64,000 nucleotides of DNA from Gemmatimonadaceae bacterium (lineage in GTDB: Bacteria > Gemmatimonadota > Gemmatimonadetes > Gemmatimonadales > Gemmatimonadaceae): contig JADLCY010000008.1 of NCBI GenBank assembly GCA_020846935.1, positions 248,001 through 312,000 of the forward strand, read 5' to 3'. Each line of letters opens with the position of its first letter. Position 1 is the first letter of the stretch. This document shows, one piece after another, positions 33,011 to 42,308 of the stretch. Below the pieces are notes generated by a model. The model was not told the DNA's origin, did not search any database, and was given only the letters and a program-made list of their open reading frames with translations. The translations under genes were made by a program, and so were the position numbers.

Positions 33011-33658
33011 ATGGACACCACCCTCACGAGCGCGAACCTTACCGTCGTCAAGCATCCGCTGGTGAAGCACAAGCTCACCATGCTGCGCGACCGTCGGACA
33101 CCCAAGAAGATCTTCAAGGAACTCGTCGACGAGATCGCAATGCTCATGGCCTATGAGGCCACTGCCGACCTCACGCTCGAACGCGTAGAGGTACAGACGC
33201 CACTCGAGCAGGCCCTGGGATGGCAGGTCAGTGGCAAGAAGCTCACGCTCGTGCCGATCCTGCGCGCAGGGCTCGGAATGGTCGAGGGTATCCTGCGACT
33301 CGTGCCCTCGGCACGCGTCGGCCACGTGGGTTTGTATCGCGATCACGACACGCTCGAACCCGTCGACTACTATTTCAAGGTTCCCGCCGATGCGGCCGAG
33401 CGCGATTTTTTTCTTCTCGATCCCATGCTCGCCACAGGTGGAAGTGCGGTCTCGGCGATCACGTCGCTCAAACGCGTGGGCGCGACGCGCATTCGCCTGC
33501 TCTGCCTCGTCGCGGCGCCTGAAGGCGTACGTCGCCTGCATGCCGCGCATCCGGAGATCCCCATTTTCTGCGCCGCACTCGACCGCGAGCTCAACACGCA
33601 CGGGTACATCCTGCCCGGCCTTGGCGACGCGGGCGATCGCCTCTTCGGTACGCGCTGA
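33011..33658 (+). CDS. upp: Uracil phosphoribosyltransferase
   Basis: 215 aa. Makes UMP from uracil and PRPP (pyrimidine salvage). Motifs: [15 protein letters not shown] at the N-terminus, [15 protein letters not shown], the PRPP loop [12 protein letters not shown], and uracil-binding [12 protein letters not shown]. The length is typical (about 208). ATG 33011 is the start by homology. It is not in an operon; it is divergent from the beta-CASP gene. Confidence 0.96.
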   Translation: MDTTLTSANLTVVKHPLVKHKLTMLRDRRTPKKIFKELVDEIAMLMAYEATADLTLERVEVQTPLEQALGWQVSGKKLTLVPILRAGLGMVEGILRLVPSARVGHVGLYRDHDTLEPVDYYFKVPADAAERDFFLLDPMLATGGSAVSAITSLKRVGATRIRLLCLVAAPEGVRRLHAAHPEIPIFCAALDRELNTHGYILPGLGDAGDRLFGTR

Positions 33659-33784
33659 CTTCGACTTGCTCGCTTTTCATCGCCCGCGGCGTGACAGCGA
33701 AAGCCTGTCTTGTTCGCATTCACGTGGACCCTTACATTCCGCCGCGTTCCGACACGCCGCGTCGTCACCCGCGCCCGATCGCTG

Positions 33785-34723
33785 ATGCTCATCAACCTGA
33801 TTCCGGACTTCTTTGCGGTCCTGAACAGTTCCGATCGAGTCGCCGCGTATCAGCAGTACTTCGAAGCGCACCGGGCCCGGTTGTCGGCCTACTGGAACAA
33901 CTACGTCTTCGATCCGGAAAGCGAGCATTTCCTGGATGTGGTCCGCATGACCGTGTATGCGGATCGTACCGACCTCCGAGCCATGCTCGAGCGCACGGAC
34001 GTGGTGCAGCTGGCCCAGCAGACGGAGGCGCGATGTGCGGAGTTGTTAGGTGCCGACACTGACCTCGATGTGGTTCTCATGGTTGGTGTTGGTGGCGCCA
34101 ACGCTGGCGAGCTCGTCGTCGCGGGTCGCGGAACTGCATTTGTCTCGCTCGAACACTTCACCGGCGTGGCCAATCCCGAGACTCAGGGCCTTGGCCTCGA
34201 CCCGGAGCTGATTCCGCTCTGGCTCGCCCACGAAATCGCGCACGTCATTCGGTACACGTCACCCTCGAGCCGGAGCGAGATCCGGGAGCTCGTCTCGGAG
34301 GCAGAGGGTTACTACTCGTATTGGGAGACGGGGCGTCGCGCGTCCTTGCGGGAACTGCTGATCAACGAAGGACTGGCCGTGACCGTATCGCGCGAGGTGA
34401 GCCCAGGTCACGCCGCGTGGGAGTACTACGGGTACGGGCGTCGACAGTACGCGCGTGTCCGGGAGCTCGAACCCGGGATTTCCCGCGCGGTGCAAGCTGA
34501 CCTCGACAACCGCGCATTGGGCCTGCGAATCCGGTACCTGCTGGGTGGCACCAGCGAAGAGACCAGATCCCTGGACCGGATGGTTATTCCCGAGCGTTCC
34601 GGCTACTTCATCGGAACACGCATGGTGGAGAGCGCCATCGAGCATCACGGGCTCCCCTGGGCGCTCCGCGCCAGCGCGGAAGAGATCGTGGGTGTGCCGC
34701 CAGCTTCTGCCGCGACGGCCTGA
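33785..34723 (+). CDS. Putative zinc protease, DUF2268-like
   Basis: 312 aa, no signal peptide. The motif LWLAHEIAHVIRY gives HExxH, with a possible third ligand in the following ELLINEGLAVTVSRE (NEG(L/V)A pattern of DUF2268). RSGYFIGTRMVESAIEHHG near the C-terminus also matches the family. Its substrate is unknown. ATG 33785 follows 126 bases after upp. An upstream in-frame extension lacks homology. Confidence 0.75.
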   Translation: MLINLIPDFFAVLNSSDRVAAYQQYFEAHRARLSAYWNNYVFDPESEHFLDVVRMTVYADRTDLRAMLERTDVVQLAQQTEARCAELLGADTDLDVVLMVGVGGANAGELVVAGRGTAFVSLEHFTGVANPETQGLGLDPELIPLWLAHEIAHVIRYTSPSSRSEIRELVSEAEGYYSYWETGRRASLRELLINEGLAVTVSREVSPGHAAWEYYGYGRRQYARVRELEPGISRAVQADLDNRALGLRIRYLLGGTSEETRSLDRMVIPERSGYFIGTRMVESAIEHHGLPWALRASAEEIVGVPPASAATA

Positions 34724-34727
34724 TCCG

Positions 34728-36077
34728 CTATTTCCCCACGCAAAAGGTCCGAAAGACCCGCTCGAGGACGTCCTCGATGTCCACGCTCCCGATCAACGCA
34801 TCCAGGCAGGTCACGGCAGTCCGAATGTGAACCGCCGCGATGGTTGCCGGTAGATCCGCTGCCTCCCAGACCTGCACGAACTCGGCAAGCTCTCGGCGTG
34901 CGGCCTCGAGGCCGGCTTGCTGTCGTGCTCGCGTGACCAGCACACCATCAATCGGGACGGAGCCCAGCGTGTTACCGAGCTGCTGGTCCATCAGCAGGAG
35001 CAGACGGTCCAGTCCCGTACACGTGGTTGCCGACACGTGAACGTCTGCGCCGTCGAGCGGCTTCGTGTCGTGTCGATCAGCTTTGGTTGCGACACGAATC
35101 GCTGGCGCCGACGTGCGCGCTCGCACATGCGCCAGGGCGCGATCAAGCTCTTCCGCCGTCTCACCACAGACCAGTACCAGGTGTGCGTTGGCGATATGTC
35201 GCTCGCTCACCTCGATGCCAAGCCGCTCGAGCTGGTCCTCTGTTTCGCGTAGCCCCGCCGTGTCGACTAGCCGGATCGGCCACGCCGGTCGATCCACGCG
35301 CGCTTCGATCGCATCACGCGTGGTCCCGGCGATCTCGGTGACAATCGCGCGCTCCGTTCCGAGCAGCGCGTTGAACAACGACGATTTGCCGGTATTCGGC
35401 TCACCGGCAAGGACGACGAGCGCACCATCCCGGGCGACTTCGCCAAGCGGCACGGTGGCCACCAGCGCGGTGATGCGGTCCGCGGCATGTCGCGCGGCAT
35501 CGGCGATTCGGACCCGCGCCACGGGCCCGTCATCTTCCTCTGGAAAGTCCACGTCGTAGGCCAGCAGGGCCTCAATATCCAGCATCGCTTCTCGCAACTC
35601 CTGGACAAGGGCCGACAGGCCCCCGTGAAGTTGCGCAAGTGCGATCTGCCGATGGGTGGTCGTTGTCGCATCCACGAGGTCGGCGATCGCCTCGGCCTGG
35701 AGCAGATCCATCTTGCCGTTGAGGACAGCGCGTTGGGTAAACTCCCCGGGATCCGCCGGTCGTGCACCGAGGTGAACCATCACGGCCATGAGGTCACGCA
35801 CGACGCTGAGGCCGCCGTGACACGAGAACTCGACGATCGGCTCCCCGGTATACGAGCGTGGGGCGTCGAAACGCGTCACGATGGCGTCGTCGATCGGTCG
35901 CTCGGTTTCCGGGTCCATCACGAGCGTGCGCACGGCGCTCCGCGCCTCGACAGGCCACCGCGCACACACTCGCCGACCGAGGACATGGGCATCGGCCCCG
36001 CTCAGGCGCAGCACGGCAATAGCGCTTCGACCCGGCACAGTGCCCGGTGCAACGATCGTATCCGAGCGGAGTTGCAT
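34728..36077 (-). CDS. mnmE: tRNA modification GTPase MnmE
   Basis: 449 aa. Works with MnmG to make the cmnm5 modification at U34. N-terminal formyl-THF domain DTIVAPGTVPGRSAIAVLRLSG and PGEFTQRAVLNGKMDLLQAEAIADLVDA. GTPase motifs: GEPNTGKSSLFN, IAGTTRD, DTAGLRE, TKAD. It ends in the catalytic CVGK. ATG 36077 is used; a GTG two codons upstream is possible. Gene order with yidC, yidD, rnpA and rpmH is the conserved origin cluster; jag is missing. Confidence 0.96.
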   Translation of the reverse strand: MQLRSDTIVAPGTVPGRSAIAVLRLSGADAHVLGRRVCARWPVEARSAVRTLVMDPETERPIDDAIVTRFDAPRSYTGEPIVEFSCHGGLSVVRDLMAVMVHLGARPADPGEFTQRAVLNGKMDLLQAEAIADLVDATTTTHRQIALAQLHGGLSALVQELREAMLDIEALLAYDVDFPEEDDGPVARVRIADAARHAADRITALVATVPLGEVARDGALVVLAGEPNTGKSSLFNALLGTERAIVTEIAGTTRDAIEARVDRPAWPIRLVDTAGLRETEDQLERLGIEVSERHIANAHLVLVCGETAEELDRALAHVRARTSAPAIRVATKADRHDTKPLDGADVHVSATTCTGLDRLLLLMDQQLGNTLGSVPIDGVLVTRARQQAGLEAARRELAEFVQVWEAADLPATIAAVHIRTAVTCLDALIGSVDIEDVLERVFRTFCVGK

Positions 36078-36094
36078 GGGCACGGCAGTGCGTT

Positions 36095-36117
36095 CAGCCC
36101 CTGGGATTCAGGGGCTG
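36095..36117 (-). repeat. Stem-loop between yidC and mnmE
   Basis: CAGCCCCTG-GGATT-CAGGGGCTG, perfect 9-bp arms and 5-base loop, 18 bases upstream of mnmE. There is no U-tract. It could be a processing site, attenuator or regulatory stem. Confidence 0.5.
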
Positions 36118-36168
36118 CCGTGGGTTGCGCCCAGGGACAGCGTCAACAGGTTCACCGGAGTTGCGAGG

Positions 36169-37857
36169 CTATTTCCTGGCTGCTTTTGAGCGTTCGTTCG
36201 CAATCAACCACTGCTGTGGCAGAGCCGCGACGTTCTGCACCGCATAGTACAGGTTGAGCCCGGACGCAAAATTCGCGAACAGAACAGTCATCATCACCGG
36301 CATCACGTACGCCATCATCTTGGCCTGCGGGTTCGGTGGCGAATTGCGTAGTCCGATCCACGACAGGACAAACATCGACACGCCCATGAGCAGCGGAACG
36401 ATGTAGTACGGATCCTTGAGCGAGATATCCGTCAGCCACAGGAAGGGCACGCCCCGAAACTCGATCGTGTTCTGGAACACGAAGAACAGCGCGAACAGAA
36501 TCGGCATCGGGAGCAGGATCGGCAGGCACCCGGCAAATGCGCTGAACGGGCTCATGTTATGATCCTTGTACACGCGCATCATCTCTGACTGCAGCTTCTG
36601 CGGGTCGCTCTTGTACTTCGTCTGGATGGCATTCAGCTCGGGCTGAATGCGCTGCATCTTCATGGTCGTGCGCATGGCGCCCTGGTTCAGCGGCCACATC
36701 AGCAGTCGCACCGCGACCCCAAAGAGCACGAGCAGCGCGCCGTACGACCACCCGAGCGTAGCTTTCATCCACAGCAGGATCTTCATCACGATGGTCGCGA
36801 ACGGCTGTACGACGCCCTGTAGCCAACCACCGTACGGGTTCGAGTTCTCGAAGTCGCGCCCCAGCGCGGCCAGGCGTTGGTACTGCTGTGGCCCCGCGTA
36901 CAGGTCAAAGGCAAAGCTCCCCTCAGCCGTGGGACGTGCTACGAGCGTGCCGTGCGCTCGCGTTGGTGTTCGCGACGTACGTGCACCACCAGTGACTTGC
37001 GCTTCGACAAATTGCTGATTCCCTGAATCAGGCAGCAGACCCACGATGAAGTACTTGTTCTTGGCTGCCGCCCAGGTGATGGGCCCGGGGATGATCTTGC
37101 GTTCCCCCGGATCAAGGGATCGAAAGGTGACGCCCTCCGCGCCACGATCTCCTGCCTTGATCGCATAGGCCAGGCTTCCGTGATCGGCGTTGGTGTCCGC
37201 CTCGAACGAATCCAGGGTCTCCGGCATTTCCACCAGGACGAATGCACCCTTTGATTCCGGTCCGTTGACACCACCGGTCACCCGCAGCAGGAAACTATCT
37301 GGAATGATCTCGTAGCTGATACGAACGGCGTGCGGGCCTGCCTGGCCGGAGAACGAGACCACGTCCTGACCGGATGCCTTCCGTGTTCGCGCAACTGCCA
37401 GCACGTGGTTGGCCAGGGCAACAGTGTCCCCATCGGCCACGACCCGGAAAGAAAGTATTGGGGTTCGCCCAGCTGAAAGACTCACATGTCGATTGCTCTT
37501 GTCGAGAGCTGCATAGCCTTTCAATTCGACCAACTGCAATGACCCCCCAGCTGTACTGAACTCGAGATTCGACAGCGGACCGTCAACCACGACATCCTCA
37601 GCGTTTGCTGCCGGGCTCCCGGAGAGGAGAACCGAGTCAGTCCGAGGAATGGAGATGGCCGGGTTTGGGTTTACCGGTGCAGTGGTTGGAGCAGTGGCAC
37701 CTGCACTGCCCTGTCCCGCAGGAGTGTTGCTCTCCAGGTTCGGGGTCGCAGCAGAGACAGGTGCTGCCGCGCGTGGTCGGGTTGATGGAAACAGCTTCGG
37801 GGTCACGAGAATTACCCCGAGCACGAGAAGCAGCGCGACTACGGTACGTCGTTCCAT
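36169..37857 (-). CDS. yidC: Membrane protein insertase YidC
   Basis: 562 aa. An N-terminal helix (TVVALLLVLGVILVTPKLF) is followed by a Ser/Pro-rich stretch, the large periplasmic domain of Gram-negative YidC (residues about 80-340), and the conserved five-helix core: WSYGALLVLFGVAVRLLMWPLNQGAMRTTMKMQRIQPELNAIQTKYKSDPQKLQSEMMRVYKDHNMSPFSAFAGCLP. The conserved positively charged Arg is in RLLMWPL. ATG 37857 is the start by homology. It is the last step in an rpmH-rnpA-yidD-yidC operon. Confidence 0.97.
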   Translation of the reverse strand: MERRTVVALLLVLGVILVTPKLFPSTRPRAAAPVSAATPNLESNTPAGQGSAGATAPTTAPVNPNPAISIPRTDSVLLSGSPAANAEDVVVDGPLSNLEFSTAGGSLQLVELKGYAALDKSNRHVSLSAGRTPILSFRVVADGDTVALANHVLAVARTRKASGQDVVSFSGQAGPHAVRISYEIIPDSFLLRVTGGVNGPESKGAFVLVEMPETLDSFEADTNADHGSLAYAIKAGDRGAEGVTFRSLDPGERKIIPGPITWAAAKNKYFIVGLLPDSGNQQFVEAQVTGGARTSRTPTRAHGTLVARPTAEGSFAFDLYAGPQQYQRLAALGRDFENSNPYGGWLQGVVQPFATIVMKILLWMKATLGWSYGALLVLFGVAVRLLMWPLNQGAMRTTMKMQRIQPELNAIQTKYKSDPQKLQSEMMRVYKDHNMSPFSAFAGCLPILLPMPILFALFFVFQNTIEFRGVPFLWLTDISLKDPYYIVPLLMGVSMFVLSWIGLRNSPPNPQAKMMAYVMPVMMTVLFANFASGLNLYYAVQNVAALPQQWLIANERSKAARK

Positions 37858-37872
37858 TGCGGCAAGCAAAAG

Positions 37873-38082
37873 TCAGGGAACCGGGTCGAATCCACCCGGA
37901 TGAAACGGATGACACCTGCCAATACGCTTGATCGCAAGCAGACTCCCTCGCCACGCTCCGTGGCGCTCGAGTGCTTCAAGCGCATACTGCGAACACGAGG
38001 GATAGTACCTGCATGCTGCGGGGAGGAGTGGACCGAGGAACAGCTGGTAGCCCCGCACGATGCTGGTCAGGAGAACACGCAT
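37873..38082 (-). CDS. yidD: YidD membrane insertion efficiency factor
   Basis: 69 aa. Signature [59 protein letters not shown], with the family's three Cys and the C-terminal HPGGxDPVP. The ATG shares its A with the rnpA stop codon (TGATG), a coupled arrangement common in this cluster. Confidence 0.96.
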   Translation of the reverse strand: MRVLLTSIVRGYQLFLGPLLPAACRYYPSCSQYALEALERHGAWRGSLLAIKRIGRCHPFHPGGFDPVP

Positions 38083-38435
38083 CACTCACGAGTTGTGGAT
38101 ACCAGATCCATACGGTCTATCACCCGCTGAAGTGCCGCGCCCAGGGCGTCAAAGGTCAGGCGATAGGCGGAGGGCTGCGCCCAAAGCACGATGTCAAGAG
38201 TGATACCCAGCGGCAGAAGCCTGCTCCGAACATGCTCTCGAAGCCGGCGCTTCAGACGATTCCGATCCACCGCACTTTCCCCAAATCGCGGGACGACAAC
38301 ACCGACCCGCATTTTCGAAAAGCGGGAAGGACTCCAGCGAACGACCAGCGCGCTGGTCCGCAGAGTCCTTCCCGCTTTCCGGATGTGCTCAATATCCTGG
38401 CGTCGAGTGACCCTCGCCGCACCGGGATACTTCAA
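38082..38435 (-). CDS. rnpA: Ribonuclease P protein component
   Basis: 117 aa. The protein partner of RNase P RNA. The RNR motif is in [20 protein letters not shown]; the N-terminus [26 protein letters not shown] and strand [13 protein letters not shown] fit. It starts at TTG 38435, three bases after the rpmH stop and without a clear ribosome-binding site. Its RNA partner rnpB is about 4 kb away. Confidence 0.94.
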   Translation of the reverse strand: MKYPGAARVTRRQDIEHIRKAGRTLRTSALVVRWSPSRFSKMRVGVVVPRFGESAVDRNRLKRRLREHVRSRLLPLGITLDIVLWAQPSAYRLTFDALGAALQRVIDRMDLVSTTRE

Positions 38436-38438
38436 GGA

Positions 38439-38603
38439 TCACGCGGCGGCGTACTTTGACGGCAGCTTCACCGTGAGCCGCTTGCGGCCCTTCTTGCGGC
38501 GACGGCTGAGTACCTCTCGCCCCCATCGGGTCTCCATCCGCGCGCGGAATCCGTGCTTGCGAATGCGTCGCTTGTTACGCGGACGGTATGTCGGCTTGCC
38601 CAT
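38439..38603 (-). CDS. rpmH: 50S ribosomal protein L34
   Basis: 54 aa, [19 protein letters not shown] then [35 protein letters not shown]. The family normally has MKRTYQPxxxKRxRxHGFRxRMxTxxGRxVLxxRRxKGRxxL, so this is a clear match with a slightly long tail (usual length 44-50). It is preceded by its own promoter at 38651-38679 and starts the minus-strand origin operon. Confidence 0.97.
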   Translation of the reverse strand: MGKPTYRPRNKRRIRKHGFRARMETRWGREVLSRRRKKGRKRLTVKLPSKYAAA

Positions 38604-38650
38604 TTCAACGCTTCTCCAAACTGCGGCTTCGTCAGACTACAAGAGGGCGA

Positions 38651-38679
38651 AGGATAGGTCGTTACCCATTGACTGTCAA
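38651..38679 (-). promoter_or_regulatory. rpmH promoter
   Basis: TTGACA-N17-TATCCT on the minus strand, a near-perfect sigma-70 promoter about 48 bases before the rpmH ATG. The -35 box is part of the small palindrome TTGACAGTCAA. Confidence 0.8.
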
Positions 38680-38692
38680 CGGCTTAGCCTTG

Positions 38693-38759
38693 CTCGCAAT
38701 CGCGAGAGATTGACTTTTCCACAGGGAGGGCCTAAGGTAGGCCCGCGAACTTTTCCACA
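38693..38759 (+). promoter_or_regulatory. dnaA promoter with two DnaA boxes; probable oriC core
   Basis: TTGACT (38710-38715)-N17-TAAGGT (38733-38738) is a good promoter for dnaA. DnaA-box-like TTTTCCACA lies at 38715-38723 inside the spacer and again at 38751-38759 just before the ATG. The -10 box is embedded in the inverted repeat GGGCCT-AAGGT-AGGCCC (38728-38744). A small palindrome CTCGC-AATC-GCGAG lies at 38693-38706. This arrangement suggests autorepression by DnaA and a nearby replication origin. Whether unwinding occurs here or in the dnaA-dnaN gap is not certain. Confidence 0.65.
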
Positions 38760-38765
38760 CCCCTG

Positions 38766-40139
38766 ATGAGCCTCACTCCAACCGAAGCGTGGGACCGTTT
38801 GCTGCGCGTCGCGCGGGACCGGGTGTCGGAACAGACGTTCCGAACATGGCTAGAACCTGCTGTACCACATGAGTTTAAGGCCGGGCGATTAGTGGTAAGA
38901 GTGGCCGACCAGTTTGCCGTGGACTGGAACGAAAAGAAGCATGCGGCGCTGCTCACAGCTCTGGCCCCTGTCGCGCTTGGTGAGCCATGTGAAGTCATGT
39001 TTCGCGCGGATGAGGAACGCCAGCAGCGAACCGGACAAATTGATTTGTTCTCGCCGTCTCGCTCCTCCTCGACTCCGGTCGCGATCGCGAAGCCTGTACT
39101 CAGCAGTCGGTATACGTTCGACCAGTTTGTCATCGGCACAAGCAACGAAGTGGCTGCGGCTGCAGCTCAAGCGGTCGCCAATGCTCCGGGCCGCATGTTC
39201 AATCCGTTGTTCATCTATGGGGCAACGGGAGTGGGGAAGACACACCTGATGCAAGCTGTAGCTCATGCAATCAATACACATGACGCAACACAGCGTATCG
39301 TCTACTTGTCCACCGAGCAGTTCACCAACGAATACATCACAGCGATCAAGTCCAACACAATGTCGGACTTCCGGAGAAAGTTCCGGGAGACAGATCTGCT
39401 ACTCGTTGATGACGTACACATCCTCAAAGGAAAGGAAGCAACACAGGAGGAGTTCTTCCACACCTTCAACGCCATCTATGAAGCGGGGCGGCAGATCATT
39501 CTCACAAGCGATCGCCCACCTGGTGACCTGGGAGGAGTAGAGGCTCGCCTTGTCTCCCGATTCCAGTGGGGTATGGTTTCAGACATTGCTCTACCCGATC
39601 TTGAACTTCGCATCGCTATTCTGCGCAAGAAGGCCGAACTGGATCAACTACAACGCACCATTGCTGATGATGTGATCCGATTCCTGGCTGAACATATCCG
39701 ATCAAATGTTCGCGAGCTTGAGAGTGCAGTCATCCGACTCCTGGCCTATGGATCTCTCAAGCGTCGAGAGATCACCGTTGCACTGGCTCAAGAAGCGCTC
39801 CGCGATAAGCTGCGACGAAGTACCAGCAGCAACACGCTCGAGGAGCTTACTCCCATTACTGCACTACGCATCCAGGAGACCATCGCCACTCAGTGGGGTG
39901 TGACGGTTGATGCGCTCAAGTCAAAAGCCCGCACGAAGTCACTAACCATACCACGCCAAGCTGCCATGTATCTCTGCAGAGAGCTTCTGGGAATGCACTT
40001 GATCGACATTGGCACAGCTTTTGGTAATCGAGATCATTCAACCGTAATCCACAGTCTCGCTCGAGCATCTGAACAACTTCTTACTGACACCATGTTCCTT
40101 CAACGTGTCGAACTGGCAAAACGAGCATTGACCACATGA
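38766..40139 (+). CDS. dnaA: Chromosomal replication initiator DnaA
   Basis: 457 aa. Domain I (AWDRLLRVARDRVSEQTFRTWLEPA), a short domain II, AAA+ domain III beginning YTFDQFVIGTSNEVAAAAAQAVA with Walker A GATGVGKTHL, Walker B LLLVDDVHIL and sensor motifs, and domain IV with the DnaA-box signature AFGNRDHSTVIHS. It starts at ATG 38766. The gene is visibly less GC-rich than most of the window. Plus strand, divergent from rpmH. Confidence 0.98.
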   Translation: MSLTPTEAWDRLLRVARDRVSEQTFRTWLEPAVPHEFKAGRLVVRVADQFAVDWNEKKHAALLTALAPVALGEPCEVMFRADEERQQRTGQIDLFSPSRSSSTPVAIAKPVLSSRYTFDQFVIGTSNEVAAAAAQAVANAPGRMFNPLFIYGATGVGKTHLMQAVAHAINTHDATQRIVYLSTEQFTNEYITAIKSNTMSDFRRKFRETDLLLVDDVHILKGKEATQEEFFHTFNAIYEAGRQIILTSDRPPGDLGGVEARLVSRFQWGMVSDIALPDLELRIAILRKKAELDQLQRTIADDVIRFLAEHIRSNVRELESAVIRLLAYGSLKRREITVALAQEALRDKLRRSTSSNTLEELTPITALRIQETIATQWGVTVDALKSKARTKSLTIPRQAAMYLCRELLGMHLIDIGTAFGNRDHSTVIHSLARASEQLLTDTMFLQRVELAKRALTT

Positions 40140-40369
40140 ACCATACGCACCCAAACCTCGTCCTCCCTACAGTTTAGGTGCTTTCTTCACATATCCACCT
40201 CATCTACTGTCACTTCTGAATCTCTCTCTATCCCTATGAATACAGGAGAGAGCTCTCCTGTGCCCGTATCTCTTCCTTCCCAGGTTCAGTCACCTGAACC
40301 GGCGTGAGGTTCGTGTTCTCTCGTGTTCATCAGCTGTTCTTCCCTTTCTCCCTTGTCTTCGGAACCCAC
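40140..40369. other. dnaA-dnaN intergenic region with two inverted repeats
   Basis: Pyrimidine-rich 230-bp gap. Inverted repeats CAGGAGAG-AG-CTCTCCTG (40243-40260) and GGTTCAG-TCAC-CTGAACC (40283-40300). One weak DnaA-like ATATCCACC near 40190. It could hold the unwinding element or a terminator plus dnaN promoter. Confidence 0.5.
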
Positions 40370-41476
40370 ATGCGTCTGACAATCAGTCGTGAGAAGCTTC
40401 AGGAGGCTCTGGTTGCGGTGTCAGCTGCGGTACCTACAAAGACTACCCTTCCAGTCCTGGGCAATCTCCTGCTGGAGACAACGGAACGAGGATTACGTAT
40501 ATCCGGGACAGATCTGGATATCAGTGTCTCAATGGAAGTTGCAGCAGAGGTAGAAGTGTCCGGCGGTATAACGGTTCCTGCTCGGAAGCTCAGCGACATT
40601 GTGCGGGAACTACCACCAAGTCCTGTGAAGCTTGCTACATCCGGTGAACAACGGATGACGCTTGAATGCGGGAAGACAAAGTTTCGTCTGTTCGGGTTGC
40701 CTCGAGATGAGTTTCCGGCGTTTCCGACGGTGGATTTCAAGAATGCCTGGAGGCTTCGAAGTGCTGAACTTCAGAAGCTGATATCACATACAGCATTTGC
40801 TGTCTCCGTTGAAGAGAGCCGACCGATTCTAAACGGAGTGCTCTGGGAGGTTCGTGAAGACATTCTGCGTATGGTTGCTACCAACGGACATCGTCTGGCG
40901 AAAATGGAACTTCCGTTCAAGGGCAGTGGAAAGGCGGAGTTCATTATTCCACCCAAGGCTCTTGACCAGGTCCGCAAACTATTTCCTGCCGATGAGGAGC
41001 TCGAAGTTGGCAGAGCAGAGAATCATATAGGCTTTCGGAGCCCCTTCATCTCGGTCTTCACGCGTTTGATTGAGGGCCCATACCCGCCGTATGATGCGGT
41101 CATTCCTCGAGACAATGATCGCGCGGCGATTGTTGGTAAGAGTGAGCTGGTAAGCGCGCTCAAGCGTATGTCGATCGTTGCTTCAGATCAGACACATCGT
41201 GTCAAACTCTCATTTAACGCCGCATTGCTGAAATTCTCGGTACAGACACCAGACCTTGGTGAAGGTCAGGACGAGATCCCTATCAAGTACAATGGTGATC
41301 CACTTGATATCGGCTTCAATGGCGTCTATTTGCTGGAGATTCTGCGCTACATGCCAACCGAGGAGGTCAGGCTGACGTTCAAGCATGCTGAACGTGCAGC
41401 AACGATGGAGCCAGAGGGCTGGCAGGACTCAGCGAACTACATGTGTTTGGTGATGCCCTTGCGTCTGGTGGACTGA
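40370..41476 (+). CDS. dnaN: DNA polymerase III beta sliding clamp
   Basis: 368 aa, three clamp domains: MRLTISREKLQEALVAVSAAVPTKTTLPVLGNLL, then PARKLSDIVRELP, FAVSVEESRPILNGVLWEV, LVSALKRMSIVASDQTHRVKLSF, GFNGVYLLEILRYMP, and the terminal CLVMPLRLVD. ATG 40370 is by homology. Its stop TGA abuts the stop of the opposing lipoprotein gene with no base between. Confidence 0.98.
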   Translation: MRLTISREKLQEALVAVSAAVPTKTTLPVLGNLLLETTERGLRISGTDLDISVSMEVAAEVEVSGGITVPARKLSDIVRELPPSPVKLATSGEQRMTLECGKTKFRLFGLPRDEFPAFPTVDFKNAWRLRSAELQKLISHTAFAVSVEESRPILNGVLWEVREDILRMVATNGHRLAKMELPFKGSGKAEFIIPPKALDQVRKLFPADEELEVGRAENHIGFRSPFISVFTRLIEGPYPPYDAVIPRDNDRAAIVGKSELVSALKRMSIVASDQTHRVKLSFNAALLKFSVQTPDLGEGQDEIPIKYNGDPLDIGFNGVYLLEILRYMPTEEVRLTFKHAERAATMEPEGWQDSANYMCLVMPLRLVD

Positions 41477-42301
41477 CTACTGAACTCGGTTAAAACGCAA
41501 TGTCGTCGTCTGTGTCACGACTTGCTCTCGCAGTGTACTTGTCGCGATCAGACGCAGCTCAACAAATGACATCCCTGATAACGGCTGAACTGTCTCAGGC
41601 TCGAGCTGGATAGTGGCGTGGCCAAGTAGTGAGCCCTGTAGGCGGACAGGCAAAGTACGAGTGGAGTCTGCAACCAGGGTTCCGGCAATCACCATCGTCT
41701 GTTCCCACACGTGTGAGGAAGCCAGGTAACGAGGCGCTTGCCATGTAAAGGAGAGGTTGACTGAAGAGAGAGTTCCCTGGTTGCACGTCGTGTAGCGCAG
41801 AGACTCCTGTTGCGGCCAGCTTATTGCATAACGAGGGGACAACAGCCGTACCAGGAGCGCTGATAGTTTGGAGGAGCTGCATTCATTAGTAACAGAACGC
41901 AAGAGTGCTCCGTCCGTCCGGAGGACGAATCGCCGTAGCGTATCCGTGGACGCCCTTATGGTGTCCAGCTTGGAGATCACCGAAAGCTGTATATCGCTCG
42001 CACTCAGAAGTTCGGGCAGGAACTGGACCAGCAAGGTGTCTTGTGTACTGTCTTTCATGACAGCGTCTGAGCTGACTACCATGAGTGCTACCTGATACGT
42101 TGTTGCTTGCCAGGTTGGTGGTTGTAGTACAGGGCTTGATGCGGAAATGGACAGGCTATCGGCAGATAGGACCGGTGCTGGTGAAGCTATCGGCTCCGGT
42201 AGGCGATGCCGTACAGGTTGACATGCGTACAACACCGTCAACAGCGCTCCAAGAAGCCGCCACGACGCAGGGTTCGAGGCTACACCACTGTACAGAAGCA
42301 T
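41477..42301 (-). CDS. Hypothetical lipoprotein beside rnpB
   Basis: 274 aa from ATG 42301. The N-terminus WRLLGALLTVLYACQPVRH has a lipobox (LYAC). The rest is Ser/Thr-rich with probable beta strands (e.g. TWQATTYQVALMVVSSDA, MSFVELRLIATSTLREQVVTQTTTLRFN). I recognise no family. The start lies eight bases after the 3' end of RNase P RNA, with no ribosome-binding site, so it may be transcribed by read-through from rnpB. It ends back to back with dnaN. Confidence 0.55.
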   Translation of the reverse strand: MLLYSGVASNPASWRLLGALLTVLYACQPVRHRLPEPIASPAPVLSADSLSISASSPVLQPPTWQATTYQVALMVVSSDAVMKDSTQDTLLVQFLPELLSASDIQLSVISKLDTIRASTDTLRRFVLRTDGALLRSVTNECSSSKLSALLVRLLSPRYAISWPQQESLRYTTCNQGTLSSVNLSFTWQAPRYLASSHVWEQTMVIAGTLVADSTRTLPVRLQGSLLGHATIQLEPETVQPLSGMSFVELRLIATSTLREQVVTQTTTLRFNRVQ

Positions 42302-42308
42302 CAGGAAA

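Noticed and set aside
38094-38102. TGTGGATAC as a DnaA box
   Set aside because: It lies in the rnpA coding end, single and with a mismatch; probably chance.
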